NCBI RefSeq assembly: GCF_943914805.1
Contig: NZ_CALUDM010000006.1
Span: forward strand, 1-58,745
Origin: an uncultured Acinetobacter sp.
Lineage (GTDB): Bacteria > Pseudomonadota > Gammaproteobacteria > Pseudomonadales > Moraxellaceae
Direction of reading: 5' to 3'
Length of the DNA stretch: 58,745 nucleotides
Shown here: in pieces, positions 18,400-25,260 of the stretch
Position numbering within the stretch: the stretch's first letter is position 1
How the letters are laid out: every line of letters starts with the position of its first letter
Translations under genes and position numbers: made by a program
Notes under the pieces: generated by a model
What the model saw: only the letters and a program-made list of their open reading frames with translations
The model's database searches: none
Told to the model about the DNA's origin: nothing

Positions 18400-19224
18400 A
18401 TGCACTTTTCAGAAAGAAATGGATATAAACCTGTTCGCGAAATAATTCAAAAAGAAAGTATGGATGATGGGTTAAAAAATAGGGTATGGTCGTGTTTATA
18501 TAATCATTTTTTTGATATGTATCAGTCTTCATATACCTATCAAATTTACTATGCCCCTAAAATCAAATTACTTTGGCAAAACTATTTTAAAAAACCTATA
18601 GATACACTTCCCTCATCACCATTTGATGCGACTGAACAATTTAGAAAATTTTTCAATAGCTCAAAATGGTATGAAATATATGACCTAATAGAAGAAATTA
18701 TTAAAATTTACCCTCAGTTATCTCAATTTAAACCAACTTTTTTAAATGAGTTAAACACCATTTTAGAAGAAGAGAAATCAGCCTATCGGTTAGTTAATGC
18801 AGAAGTAATTGAAATCACATCAGAACAAGAAATCCAATCTATAGAACAAGCATTAGAAAACACTAATCCATATTCAGGCGTACAACAACATCTAAATCAA
18901 TCATTAAAATTGATGTCAGATCGTCAAAATCCTGACTACAGAAATTCAATTAAAGAATCGATTAGTGCTGTTGAATCCATTTGTAAAATCGTGACCAATG
19001 ATGAAAAAGCAACTTTAGGCAAAGCTTTAAAAATCGTTGAGGATAAATTTGGTTTACACCCAGCTCTAAAAGGAAGCTTAAGCCAACTCTATGGTTATAC
19101 TTCTGATGCTGATGGCATCCGCCATGCCATGCTCGAAGAATCTAATTTAAGTTATATCGATGCCAAATTTATGTTGGTAGCATGTAGCAATTTCATCAAT
19201 TATTTGATTGAGAAAACAAAATAA
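18400..19224 (+). CDS. AbiJ-N4-domain protein, putative abortive-infection factor
   Basis: The protein (274 residues from ATG 18400, GGGGA just before it) begins MHFSERNGYKP and continues with ESMDDGLKNRVWS, the pattern of the AbiJ N-terminal domain 4 found in candidate phage-defence proteins. The C-terminal part (about residues 165-270) is a helical domain with ESICKIV, then GYTSDADGIRHAM, a conserved R-H that recalls HEPN-like or AbiJ C-terminal modules. An ATG at 18370 would add ten residues and has its own GGGGAG. The gene is more AT-rich than uvrA, sits right after a palindromic repeat and is followed by a toxin-antitoxin remnant. Defence function is inference from the domain only. Confidence 0.72.
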   Translation: MHFSERNGYKPVREIIQKESMDDGLKNRVWSCLYNHFFDMYQSSYTYQIYYAPKIKLLWQNYFKKPIDTLPSSPFDATEQFRKFFNSSKWYEIYDLIEEIIKIYPQLSQFKPTFLNELNTILEEEKSAYRLVNAEVIEITSEQEIQSIEQALENTNPYSGVQQHLNQSLKLMSDRQNPDYRNSIKESISAVESICKIVTNDEKATLGKALKIVEDKFGLHPALKGSLSQLYGYTSDADGIRHAMLEESNLSYIDAKFMLVACSNFINYLIEKTK

Positions 19225-19399
19225 TACTCAGGAGTAAAACTACTTACTTCTTATTAACCTAAAATTATTTAGTTCCTCTTATCATTTTAAATACGTAACA
19301 TCAGTTACTAAGAGTTCCGTTCAATAAATCATCAATATCCAAAAAATGCCTCATCTCTACATTTACAACAAATTGCATTTTAAAAATTATTTAATAATA

Positions 19400-19414
19400 T
19401 GGTGATCTACACCA
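19400..19414. promoter_or_regulatory. Inverted repeat upstream of vapB, candidate operator
   Basis: TGGTG-ATCTA-CACCA lies 16 bp before the vapB start. VapB proteins usually bind palindromes in their own promoters, so this is a fair candidate; the arms are only 5 bp. Confidence 0.35.
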
Positions 19415-19430
19415 AAATAAGAGAGTAGAA

Positions 19431-19661
19431 ATGAAAATCACTAAAATTTTTCAAACAAGTCAAAACCAAGTTGTTAGATTGCCTAAAACTTTTCATTTTA
19501 ATGGTACTGAAGTCGCGATTAAAAGTTTTGGTCGTAGTGTGCTACTGATGCCTATCGAAAATCCTTGGGACATTATGTTAGACGCAGTTAACGAATTTAA
19601 AACTGGATTTCAACCTGAACGAGCTGATCAAGGTGAGCAAGTCCGTGAGGATTTCAAATGA
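19431..19661 (+). CDS. vapB: VapB-type antitoxin without toxin partner
   Basis: The 76-residue protein has the AbrB/SpoVT swapped-hairpin N-terminus (KIFQTSQNQVVRLPKTF) and the VapB tail that would wrap a VapC toxin (PERADQGEQVREDF). In normal vapBC operons the toxin start overlaps the antitoxin stop as ATGA. Here ATGA is present (19658-19661), but the toxin frame reads Met-Ile-stop. No PIN-domain frame exists in the 115 bp before the convergent HIT gene. The antitoxin is therefore an orphan or the remains of a decayed pair. It might still regulate its own promoter or neutralise a toxin elsewhere. Confidence 0.85.
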   Translation: MKITKIFQTSQNQVVRLPKTFHFNGTEVAIKSFGRSVLLMPIENPWDIMLDAVNEFKTGFQPERADQGEQVREDFK

Positions 19662-19777
19662 TTTAAATACAACCCTAAAGAATTAATACAAATTTCTCAT
19701 TTGAAGCCAAATTGTAGACTCCTATTAAATAGATCTATCTATTTTCTCTCAAACATAGCTGTTCTCAGAAAGGCAAA
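19658..19777 (+). pseudogene. Possible vapC remnant after vapB
   Basis: An ATG overlaps the vapB stop in the usual ATGA arrangement but meets a stop at the third codon. Shifting the frame gives KYNP...SHLK, which faintly recalls the KYMLDT...SYLIK opening of VapC proteins, then stops again. Similarity is too weak to be sure; it may simply be intergenic DNA. Confidence 0.25.
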
Positions 19778-20245
19778 TTATTCAGCCCCTCTAATCCCCT
19801 CCGCCAACTTCGCCAACGTCTCATCATCTACTCGCTGAAAATCATGTGAAGAAATATAACCTTCATATTGGTCAAAATACTTATCGACATTCGAGTTCAC
19901 AGCTTGCCAGTTTTCATGCACTTGCTTAGTACCATGCATTGGAAATAACTTAGCGTGAACATGATCCACACCAAAACCTTCAAATACCATTGCGGTACGC
20001 CCAACGTCTTCAAAAAATCCATCTAACTTTTTTGCAACTTTCTTGGTATATAGCATCAATTCAGTTAAAACTTCATCATCTAAATCAAAGGCATAACTTG
20101 AATAATGCTTTTTGGGGATAACCACTGTTACACCCAAAGTATTGGGGAATATCGTGAGAAATGCCATAAATTCATCATTACTATCAATAAGATGATGAGG
20201 CAGTTCATTATTGGCGATTTTACAGAAAATACAATTTCCACTCAT
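19778..20245 (-). CDS. HIT-family nucleotide hydrolase/transferase
   Basis: The 155-residue protein starts with the CIFCKIANNELP zinc/HIT opening and carries the triad region DHVHAKLFPMHG at residues 94-105. The usual motif is H-x-H-x-H; here the nucleophile His97 and first His95 are kept but the third position is Lys99. It acts on AMP conjugates or dinucleoside polyphosphates in related proteins; the substrate here is unknown. It follows the diguanylate cyclase on the same strand with a 57-bp gap and could share its transcript. The family call is secure. Confidence 0.92.
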   Translation of the reverse strand: MSGNCIFCKIANNELPHHLIDSNDEFMAFLTIFPNTLGVTVVIPKKHYSSYAFDLDDEVLTELMLYTKKVAKKLDGFFEDVGRTAMVFEGFGVDHVHAKLFPMHGTKQVHENWQAVNSNVDKYFDQYEGYISSHDFQRVDDETLAKLAEGIRGAE

Positions 20246-20302
20246 TTTATAGATCTCTTATTTAATTTTATGATGAACCAATCGAGGAAAAGAAAAACAT
20301 TA

Positions 20303-22021
20303 TTACCCTACGACTTTATTTCTACCCTGTGCTTTTGCTTTAAATAAAGACTCATCTGCCTGATTAAATAAATCCTCCCAGTTTTCTGCACCTGTCGCCA
20401 CACCAATACTCACTGAAACTTTTAATTTCTCAGATGAAGCAGGTAAATCAATTTGCAAACGTGACACATCTGCCAAAATACTTTCCGCAATTTGCATAAT
20501 CCAATTGCGCTCAGAATTAGCGATTAAAATTAAAAACTCGTCGCCACCAAAACGCACAATCAAATCAGATTGAGAAATATTTACCTTTAAACATTGTGCA
20601 ATTTCAACGATAACCAAATCACCTAAAATATGACCATATTGATCATTCACACTTTTAAAATTATCAATATCCACAACGACTAAGCTGAGTTTCTGAAATT
20701 GATCAGGCTTCGCGAGTGCATTTTTCAAATAAGCCTCTAAGCCCAAACGATTTGAAACACCGCTTAAACTATCTGTATTAGCAATATTTTTCAGTTGAAA
20801 TTCAAGAATATCTCGCTGTTTCAACATGGCTTTTAATTTATGAATTGCATCTGCTAAGTTATGCGTTTCCTTATTTTTTAAAGCAACCGTATCTACATGA
20901 TCACGTTCATAAATATGTGATAATTCCTCAATCATGTGCTGAGCTTGGATCAATGGCTCAAATAGCTTTTTACGGGTATACACCATGGTAAAAAAAGCAA
21001 CTGTGAGCAATAAAACCGAAATCAACAAAATAAGGAAAAACTGCCGTTGTGCAGACTGCATTTGTCGCTGAGCTTCCAAACTATGCATTTCAAGCAAATA
21101 GGATTGTAAATCGACAATTGACGTAAACTTATCCACCATCGCATCAGTCACTTGATTGGCTTGTAACGCATAAGGTTGATTATTTTCACTTTGCTCTATG
21201 AGCTGATTTACAATCGGCAGCCCTTGATCGATAAATCGACGTTTCACTTGATCATGTAATTCTAAATATTTTGGTGTTTTTAAATTTTCTGGTTGTATGG
21301 TGTCCATTAAACGCCATAAATATTTAACCTGTTCCTGCGTTTGCAGTGATCGAATCTTATTATATTCAGGAATAGGTTCTGCAAAACTCAATGGAGCCAT
21401 AATATTAGACGCTACACGACCTGCTTGATCACGTAAATCTGCCAATATAAGTACAATAGATGCATAATCCGTAACTTCACTATTTTTTCGTTTTGAATCA
21501 ATAATCAATTGTTGCAAGATAGCTCTACAGCTATCCCAAGCTCTGAACATATTACGTATCGCTTGGTCCATTGCGATTGCTTTACGTGCTTGTTTTGGTG
21601 TCGCAATATAAGCATCAACCTGCTTACGGCCAAAGTCTAAATCTTTTCTTAATTGAACATCAACCTGCTCTGCCAGTGCAGGAAAACCAGCCTGTTGCAA
21701 GGTACGAACGGTTAAATCAATCTGTTGATTGACGCTAATCCGATATTCTTGTAATTCTTTTATTCGAGTTGGTAATTCTTCAGCACTACCTGCCATGGCT
21801 TTATTTGATGGCGCTCTTTCACGTGATATTTTATTAGAGGTTTCAGCAAATATTCTTAAGTTTTGAATATCCACCAATGAGCGATGTAACTTTACGTATT
21901 CTTGATAACTGTGAACAATTTGAGGAATTGCAATAAGTAATACAGATAAAATGATAACGAACATAAAAATGAGCAGACGTACACTAATCTGTTCCGAACG
22001 TAATTGTTGCTCCATCTTCAT
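20303..22021 (-). CDS. Membrane-anchored GGDEF diguanylate cyclase
   Basis: From the ATG at 22019-22021 the protein has 572 residues: a membrane helix at about 15-35 (LLIFMFVIILSVLL), a periplasmic sensor region of some 310 helical residues, a second helix (FFLILLISVLLLTVAF), a short HAMP-like/coiled linker and a GGDEF domain. The active-site signature is RFGGDEF, so cyclic-di-GMP synthesis is expected. The residues where an RxxD inhibitory site would be read SQSD, so product inhibition through that site is absent. The start is ambiguous: the second Met (36) has better spaced GGAA, and an upstream TTG is possible. The signal sensed is unknown. Confidence 0.9.
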   Translation of the reverse strand: MKMEQQLRSEQISVRLLIFMFVIILSVLLIAIPQIVHSYQEYVKLHRSLVDIQNLRIFAETSNKISRERAPSNKAMAGSAEELPTRIKELQEYRISVNQQIDLTVRTLQQAGFPALAEQVDVQLRKDLDFGRKQVDAYIATPKQARKAIAMDQAIRNMFRAWDSCRAILQQLIIDSKRKNSEVTDYASIVLILADLRDQAGRVASNIMAPLSFAEPIPEYNKIRSLQTQEQVKYLWRLMDTIQPENLKTPKYLELHDQVKRRFIDQGLPIVNQLIEQSENNQPYALQANQVTDAMVDKFTSIVDLQSYLLEMHSLEAQRQMQSAQRQFFLILLISVLLLTVAFFTMVYTRKKLFEPLIQAQHMIEELSHIYERDHVDTVALKNKETHNLADAIHKLKAMLKQRDILEFQLKNIANTDSLSGVSNRLGLEAYLKNALAKPDQFQKLSLVVVDIDNFKSVNDQYGHILGDLVIVEIAQCLKVNISQSDLIVRFGGDEFLILIANSERNWIMQIAESILADVSRLQIDLPASSEKLKVSVSIGVATGAENWEDLFNQADESLFKAKAQGRNKVVG

Positions 22022-22305
22022 GGTTCCATTGGAAACTTTATTTTTGATCAATATGAAAGCGTATTGCGCCCATCTTACAAGATATTTACAGTAATGTAGA
22101 CTAAAATTTTCATTACGCAATTAAAAAATGATCATAACTTAAGCACTCAATATGTGATAAATTGCGTGAAAAGTGTACATTTGAATTTATATTTTTCCCT
22201 CTGCTTTTTTATTTAAATTTTGAAAAATAATTCTAGTTTCATCTACTTATTTAGACTTTATTTTAATAATCGTTTTTACAGATTATCTGTATAAGAAATT
22301 AACAT

Positions 22306-22334
22306 TTTACATATAAATAGAATATGAATACAAT
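22306..22334 (+). promoter_or_regulatory. Sigma-70-like promoter of the sRNA candidate
   Basis: TTTACA (22306-22311), 17-base spacer, TACAAT (22329-22334). Each hexamer differs from consensus at one position. Transcription would begin near 22341. Confidence 0.5.
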
Positions 22335-22340
22335 GGCTAC

Positions 22341-22429
22341 ACAAGCAGAGATATTTGAATGAAATATCACTATTTGAAAATAAATACCCTTTTATACCCA
22401 GTTACCCCCAATAAACTGGGTATTTTTTT
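22341..22429 (+). ncRNA. Candidate small RNA with C-rich terminator loop
   Basis: A promoter and an intrinsic terminator are about 90 bases apart with no protein gene between. The transcript would end in the stem ATACCCAGTT (22394-22403) / AACTGGGTAT (22414-22423) followed by seven T; the loop exposes ACCCCCAATA. A C-rich loop could pair with ribosome-binding sites, as some known sRNAs do. A 12-codon frame (22324-22362) starts upstream of the expected transcript start and is unlikely. The terminator points away from blaOXA's strand, so it does not end that gene. Confidence 0.45.
22394..22429 (+). terminator. Orphan rho-independent terminator
   Basis: Perfect 10-bp stem with T-run on the plus strand; on the minus strand the hairpin is followed by ATAAAAGGG and would not terminate blaOXA. 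Confidence 0.85.
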
Positions 22430-22441
22430 AATTTTAAAAAA

Positions 22442-23275
22442 CTAGTTCAAATAAAAGAACAATCCCAATTTATCTAAAATATCCAATGTCAGTTGTTTTC
22501 GTTGCGCAAGATCAGTACCTTTATTCATTTGCATATTTAAAGAAAAAGCAGTCACTTTACCATTCGGTTGCTCCACCCAACCAGTATACCAACCCACCTG
22601 CGGTTCAACATCCATCCCCCAGCCAGCTTTGGCATAAAGTTTTGTATCACCACGGCGTTCGATATAGAGCATCTCTTTGACTTGCTGTTGCACAGCAGGA
22701 TCAAAAGCAAGCTGCTTCATTGCCAATTGATAAGCAAATTGAGCTTCTTGCTCAGGTGTAATTTCTAAAGGCCCAACTAACCAGAAGTTATCGACGTGTG
22801 ATCCAATTTGGGTATTACCAAAATGGACTCTTTCCACTTCTTCTTGCATCAAACTTAAACCAATACGTCTTGCAAGCTCTTGATATACAGGAACGGCCGA
22901 TGCCTGCATCGCCTCACCTAAAGTCATATCTTTTTCCCATGCAGGAAACAAGCGCTTTTCCCCATTCCACTTAAATACTTCGGTATTGGTTGCTTTATGA
23001 TGTTGCAAGCCAATCAGTGCATTCAACATTTTAAATGTCGATGCTGGAATATATTGAGTTTTGGCTCTGTTTAAATCATTGCCATAGCTTTTGAATTTTG
23101 AACCATCGTAGGTGATAAAGACTGCTTGGGTGTGCGCTTGATTAAATAAGGAAGAAATTTCATGCTTTCGATTTGAAAGATCATTTGTATGACTCAACTT
23201 TGCATCATGTACACAACCTGAAAGCATTAAACTGGTCAATGTGGCGCATAAGCTGAGCTTTATTGTAAGTTTCAT
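22442..23275 (-). CDS. blaOXA: Class D beta-lactamase (OXA family), chromosomal type
   Basis: From the ATG at residue MKLTIKLSLC the protein has 277 residues with a lipoprotein-type signal (LSG-C, Cys21). Class D motifs are STFK at 79-82 (nucleophile Ser79 and carbamylatable Lys82), SAV 126-128, FGN 152-154 (Phe as in several Acinetobacter carbapenemases) and KAG 216-218 where KSG or KTG is expected. Sequence around the motifs (IPASTFK, LARRIG, VGW-TGW) is closest in feel to OXA-58/OXA-211-type enzymes of Acinetobacter. It hydrolyses beta-lactams in the periplasm; spectrum is not predictable, given the Ala. No insertion sequence lies upstream, consistent with an intrinsic gene. Confidence 0.93.
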   Translation of the reverse strand: MKLTIKLSLCATLTSLMLSGCVHDAKLSHTNDLSNRKHEISSLFNQAHTQAVFITYDGSKFKSYGNDLNRAKTQYIPASTFKMLNALIGLQHHKATNTEVFKWNGEKRLFPAWEKDMTLGEAMQASAVPVYQELARRIGLSLMQEEVERVHFGNTQIGSHVDNFWLVGPLEITPEQEAQFAYQLAMKQLAFDPAVQQQVKEMLYIERRGDTKLYAKAGWGMDVEPQVGWYTGWVEQPNGKVTAFSLNMQMNKGTDLAQRKQLTLDILDKLGLFFYLN

Positions 23276-23381
23276 CTCGTGAAATAACTCTAATCCATAA
23301 TTGGTTATATTCTTATCATATCCACAGAAATTAGCTCCATAACTTACATTATTATTCAATTACATGTCATGAAACATTTAC

Positions 23382-23404
23382 TTTTGCATCATAATGATGC
23401 AAAA
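23382..23404. promoter_or_regulatory. Perfect 11-bp palindrome upstream of blaOXA
   Basis: TTTTGCATCAT, one central A, ATGATGCAAAA. It is 107 bp before the blaOXA start on the minus strand. The symmetry and lack of a T-run of terminator type suggest a protein-binding operator rather than an RNA hairpin. Confidence 0.45.
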
Positions 23405-23470
23405 TGCACTTAATTAGGGCGATTTAGTATTTTTCAGCAGAATACTAGAAATCCTCAGATTTTGGCGAAA

Positions 23471-23506
23471 AATCCCAGATTTGAATGAATTTGGGATTTT
23501 TTTTGC
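23471..23506 (+). terminator. Orphan terminator on the plus strand
   Basis: AATCCCA (23471-23477) pairs with TGGGATT (23492-23498), extended by ATT/AAT, followed by a further T-run. No plus-strand gene precedes it, since blaOXA runs the other way. A shorter T-run on the other strand could make it bidirectional. Confidence 0.65.
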
Positions 23507-23615
23507 AAAAAATGTATAGATCATAATTAATCAAAATTTAAAAAAGTAATGATCATGTGAAAAAACCAGCATTATTATTCTTAAATTTAACTGTTTTTTG
23601 GAATATTTTTTAGAC

Positions 23616-23646
23616 AAAAAAAACTCAACTTTGGGGAAAGTTGAGT
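23616..23646 (-). terminator. Orphan terminator on the minus strand
   Basis: ACTCAACTTT (23623-23632), GGGG loop, AAAGTTGAGT (23637-23646); on the minus strand seven T follow. There is no minus-strand gene between here and the plus-strand porin at 24170, so its transcript is unexplained. Confidence 0.75.
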
Positions 23647-24103
23647 ATTAAACTTTGAAACTGGAATAAAATTTAACTTTAATTAGTAAACCTTATTTAT
23701 TAATTATGTGAAATATATCTATCTTTGTAAAACTAATTAAACAAATAAATAAAAGATTAATTATCGGATTTTCAAATTATTTAGATTTATTTATCATTTT
23801 TAATATTTTTTAAAGAACAATTCACCTTAATAAACCCTAAATGTAAATAAATTATAACAAATGAGAAGCATTAAGCCATCGTTATAATTGTTAATACCGA
23901 TCATAATTTAAAAAATACACAATAAAACTAATCAAAGTTTTTTCTATTTTGTCATCATTTTTTAACGAAATATCTCTGAGAAAGAATTTATTTGATTGTT
24001 ATGATTGATTTTTTTATAGGTTGACTTTAATTAGACTGAATGTCTATTTTTCATCCACTCTTTTTTTACGCATTTATCAAGCCTTTAATGCCCTTAAACA
24101 TCA

Positions 24104-24131
24104 TTGACTTAATATCTTGTTACAATACAAT
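24104..24131 (+). promoter_or_regulatory. Promoter of the Omp33-36 porin gene
   Basis: TTGACT (24104-24109), 16-base spacer, TACAAT (24126-24131), about 38 bp before the start codon. Good match for a strong sigma-70 promoter, as expected for an abundant porin. Confidence 0.6.
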
Positions 24132-24169
24132 GCCGTCTGTTTCACCAATTTATCCTCTTGGAAAAGATT

Positions 24170-25066
24170 ATGAAAAAACTCGGTTTAGCCACTGCTCTAT
24201 TATTAGCCATGACCGGCGCTCAAGCATACCAATTCGAAGTTCAAGGTCAATCAGAGTATATCGATACGACTGTAAATGACAAAGACTTCACTGGTGGTCT
24301 TCAAGGTACTTATTACTTCAAAAATGTTGACTCTTCAAAAGGTCCATTGGCTGAAGCAGCGTTCTTAAACCAAGCATCTAATGTATCTTTGGCTTATAAC
24401 TTCGGTGAATTAGGTTCAAACGGTATCGATATTGCAGCGCATAACTTCGGTGCTAAAGCTGAAGTTTACGTACCTACTCCATACGTACCTGTATACACTA
24501 GCGCTTCTTATAGCCACACGATTCTTGACAGCAAAAACAACAATGCTTCAGATGATCAAGGTGATCGCTATGCATTAGAAGTTGGTGCTTTACCAATTAA
24601 CAACTTCTTAGTTGCTGTTGGTTATACAAGCGCTGCTGACCAAGCTGCTATTGATGCATTCAACGTTATGGGTAACGGTGTTGCTAAAGCAACTGCTGAA
24701 GCTGTGACTATTGGTGAAGACCAAGATGCAATCACTGCACGTACTAAATACGTTGGTGCTATTGATGGTACAAACATGGCTATTGGTTTTGAATCAGGCC
24801 TTATCTATGGCGATGCAACTGCATACCAATTTAAAACAGATCTTTATGTAACTCCACAAATCAGTGTTGGTGCGTCTTATGCTGCTTCTAGCTATGACGG
24901 TACTCCTGACTCAGCTTGGGGTGCAAATGTAAATTACTTCATTACTCCTGCAATTGCTGTTGGTGCAAGCTATGTAAATGCTAACTATGAAGCAAACAAA
25001 GGCGAAGCAGTTTCTTTTGCTGGCGATACTCAAACTGTTGGCTTAAATGCTAAATTCCGTTTCTAA
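24170..25066 (+). CDS. omp33-36: Omp33-36-type outer membrane porin
   Basis: The 298-residue protein starts at ATG 24170 (GGAAAAG before it) with MKKLGLATALLLAMTGAQA, a signal peptide cleaved before YQFEVQGQSEY. The mature part shows the Omp33-36 hallmarks GTYYFKNVDSSKGPLAEAAFL and NQASNVS, and it ends in KFRF with terminal Phe. In A. baumannii this protein is a water/small-solute channel linked to carbapenem entry and virulence. Two relatives lie at 49750 and 50918. It is a single gene with its own promoter and terminator. The orthology call rests on strong remembered similarity at the N-terminus. Confidence 0.88.
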   Translation: MKKLGLATALLLAMTGAQAYQFEVQGQSEYIDTTVNDKDFTGGLQGTYYFKNVDSSKGPLAEAAFLNQASNVSLAYNFGELGSNGIDIAAHNFGAKAEVYVPTPYVPVYTSASYSHTILDSKNNNASDDQGDRYALEVGALPINNFLVAVGYTSAADQAAIDAFNVMGNGVAKATAEAVTIGEDQDAITARTKYVGAIDGTNMAIGFESGLIYGDATAYQFKTDLYVTPQISVGASYAASSYDGTPDSAWGANVNYFITPAIAVGASYVNANYEANKGEAVSFAGDTQTVGLNAKFRF

Positions 25067-25147
25067 GCAATTAGAAATTGAGTACAAACTATAAAATAGA
25101 TTGAAATCATCCATCCTTTTATAGCTTTGTCAGATTGATATAAAAAA

Positions 25148-25176
25148 CCCCGACTGAGTTCAGTCGGGGTTTTTTA
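25148..25176. terminator. Bidirectional terminator, porin / BCCT gene
   Basis: CCCCGACTGA (25148-25157), GT, TCAGTCGGGG (25160-25169) with A-run on one side and seven T on the other; a perfect 10-bp stem between convergent genes. Confidence 0.93.
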
Positions 25177-25260
25177 TTCTGTTATAGTGACTAGATCAAA
25201 TCATTCCATCACAAAAAACATTTAGAAAATGTTAATGAATGGATCATTTGAAAATTGGAT

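Larger units (their letters stand above)
22022..22441. other. Non-coding region between diguanylate cyclase and blaOXA
   Basis: A 420-bp AT-rich interval. The left half must contain the cyclase promoter (minus strand). The right half contains a plus-strand promoter and terminator that belong to no protein gene; see the small-RNA candidate. Confidence 0.6.
23276..24169. other. Non-coding region between blaOXA and the Omp33-36 porin
   Basis: Nearly 900 bp, very AT-rich and without a convincing frame. It contains a 23-bp palindrome (23382-23404), a small inverted repeat (TAGTATT/AATACTA at 23425-23447), two terminators that belong to no known gene, and the porin promoter at its right end. Confidence 0.7.

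Noticed and set aside
22324..22362. Twelve-codon frame starting ATG AAT ACA
   Set aside because: It overlaps the -10 box of the predicted promoter, so it would not be in the transcript; no ribosome site precedes it.
22442..23275. Recent acquisition of blaOXA by an insertion sequence
   Set aside because: No terminal inverted repeats, transposase or target-site duplication adjoin the gene; it looks intrinsic.
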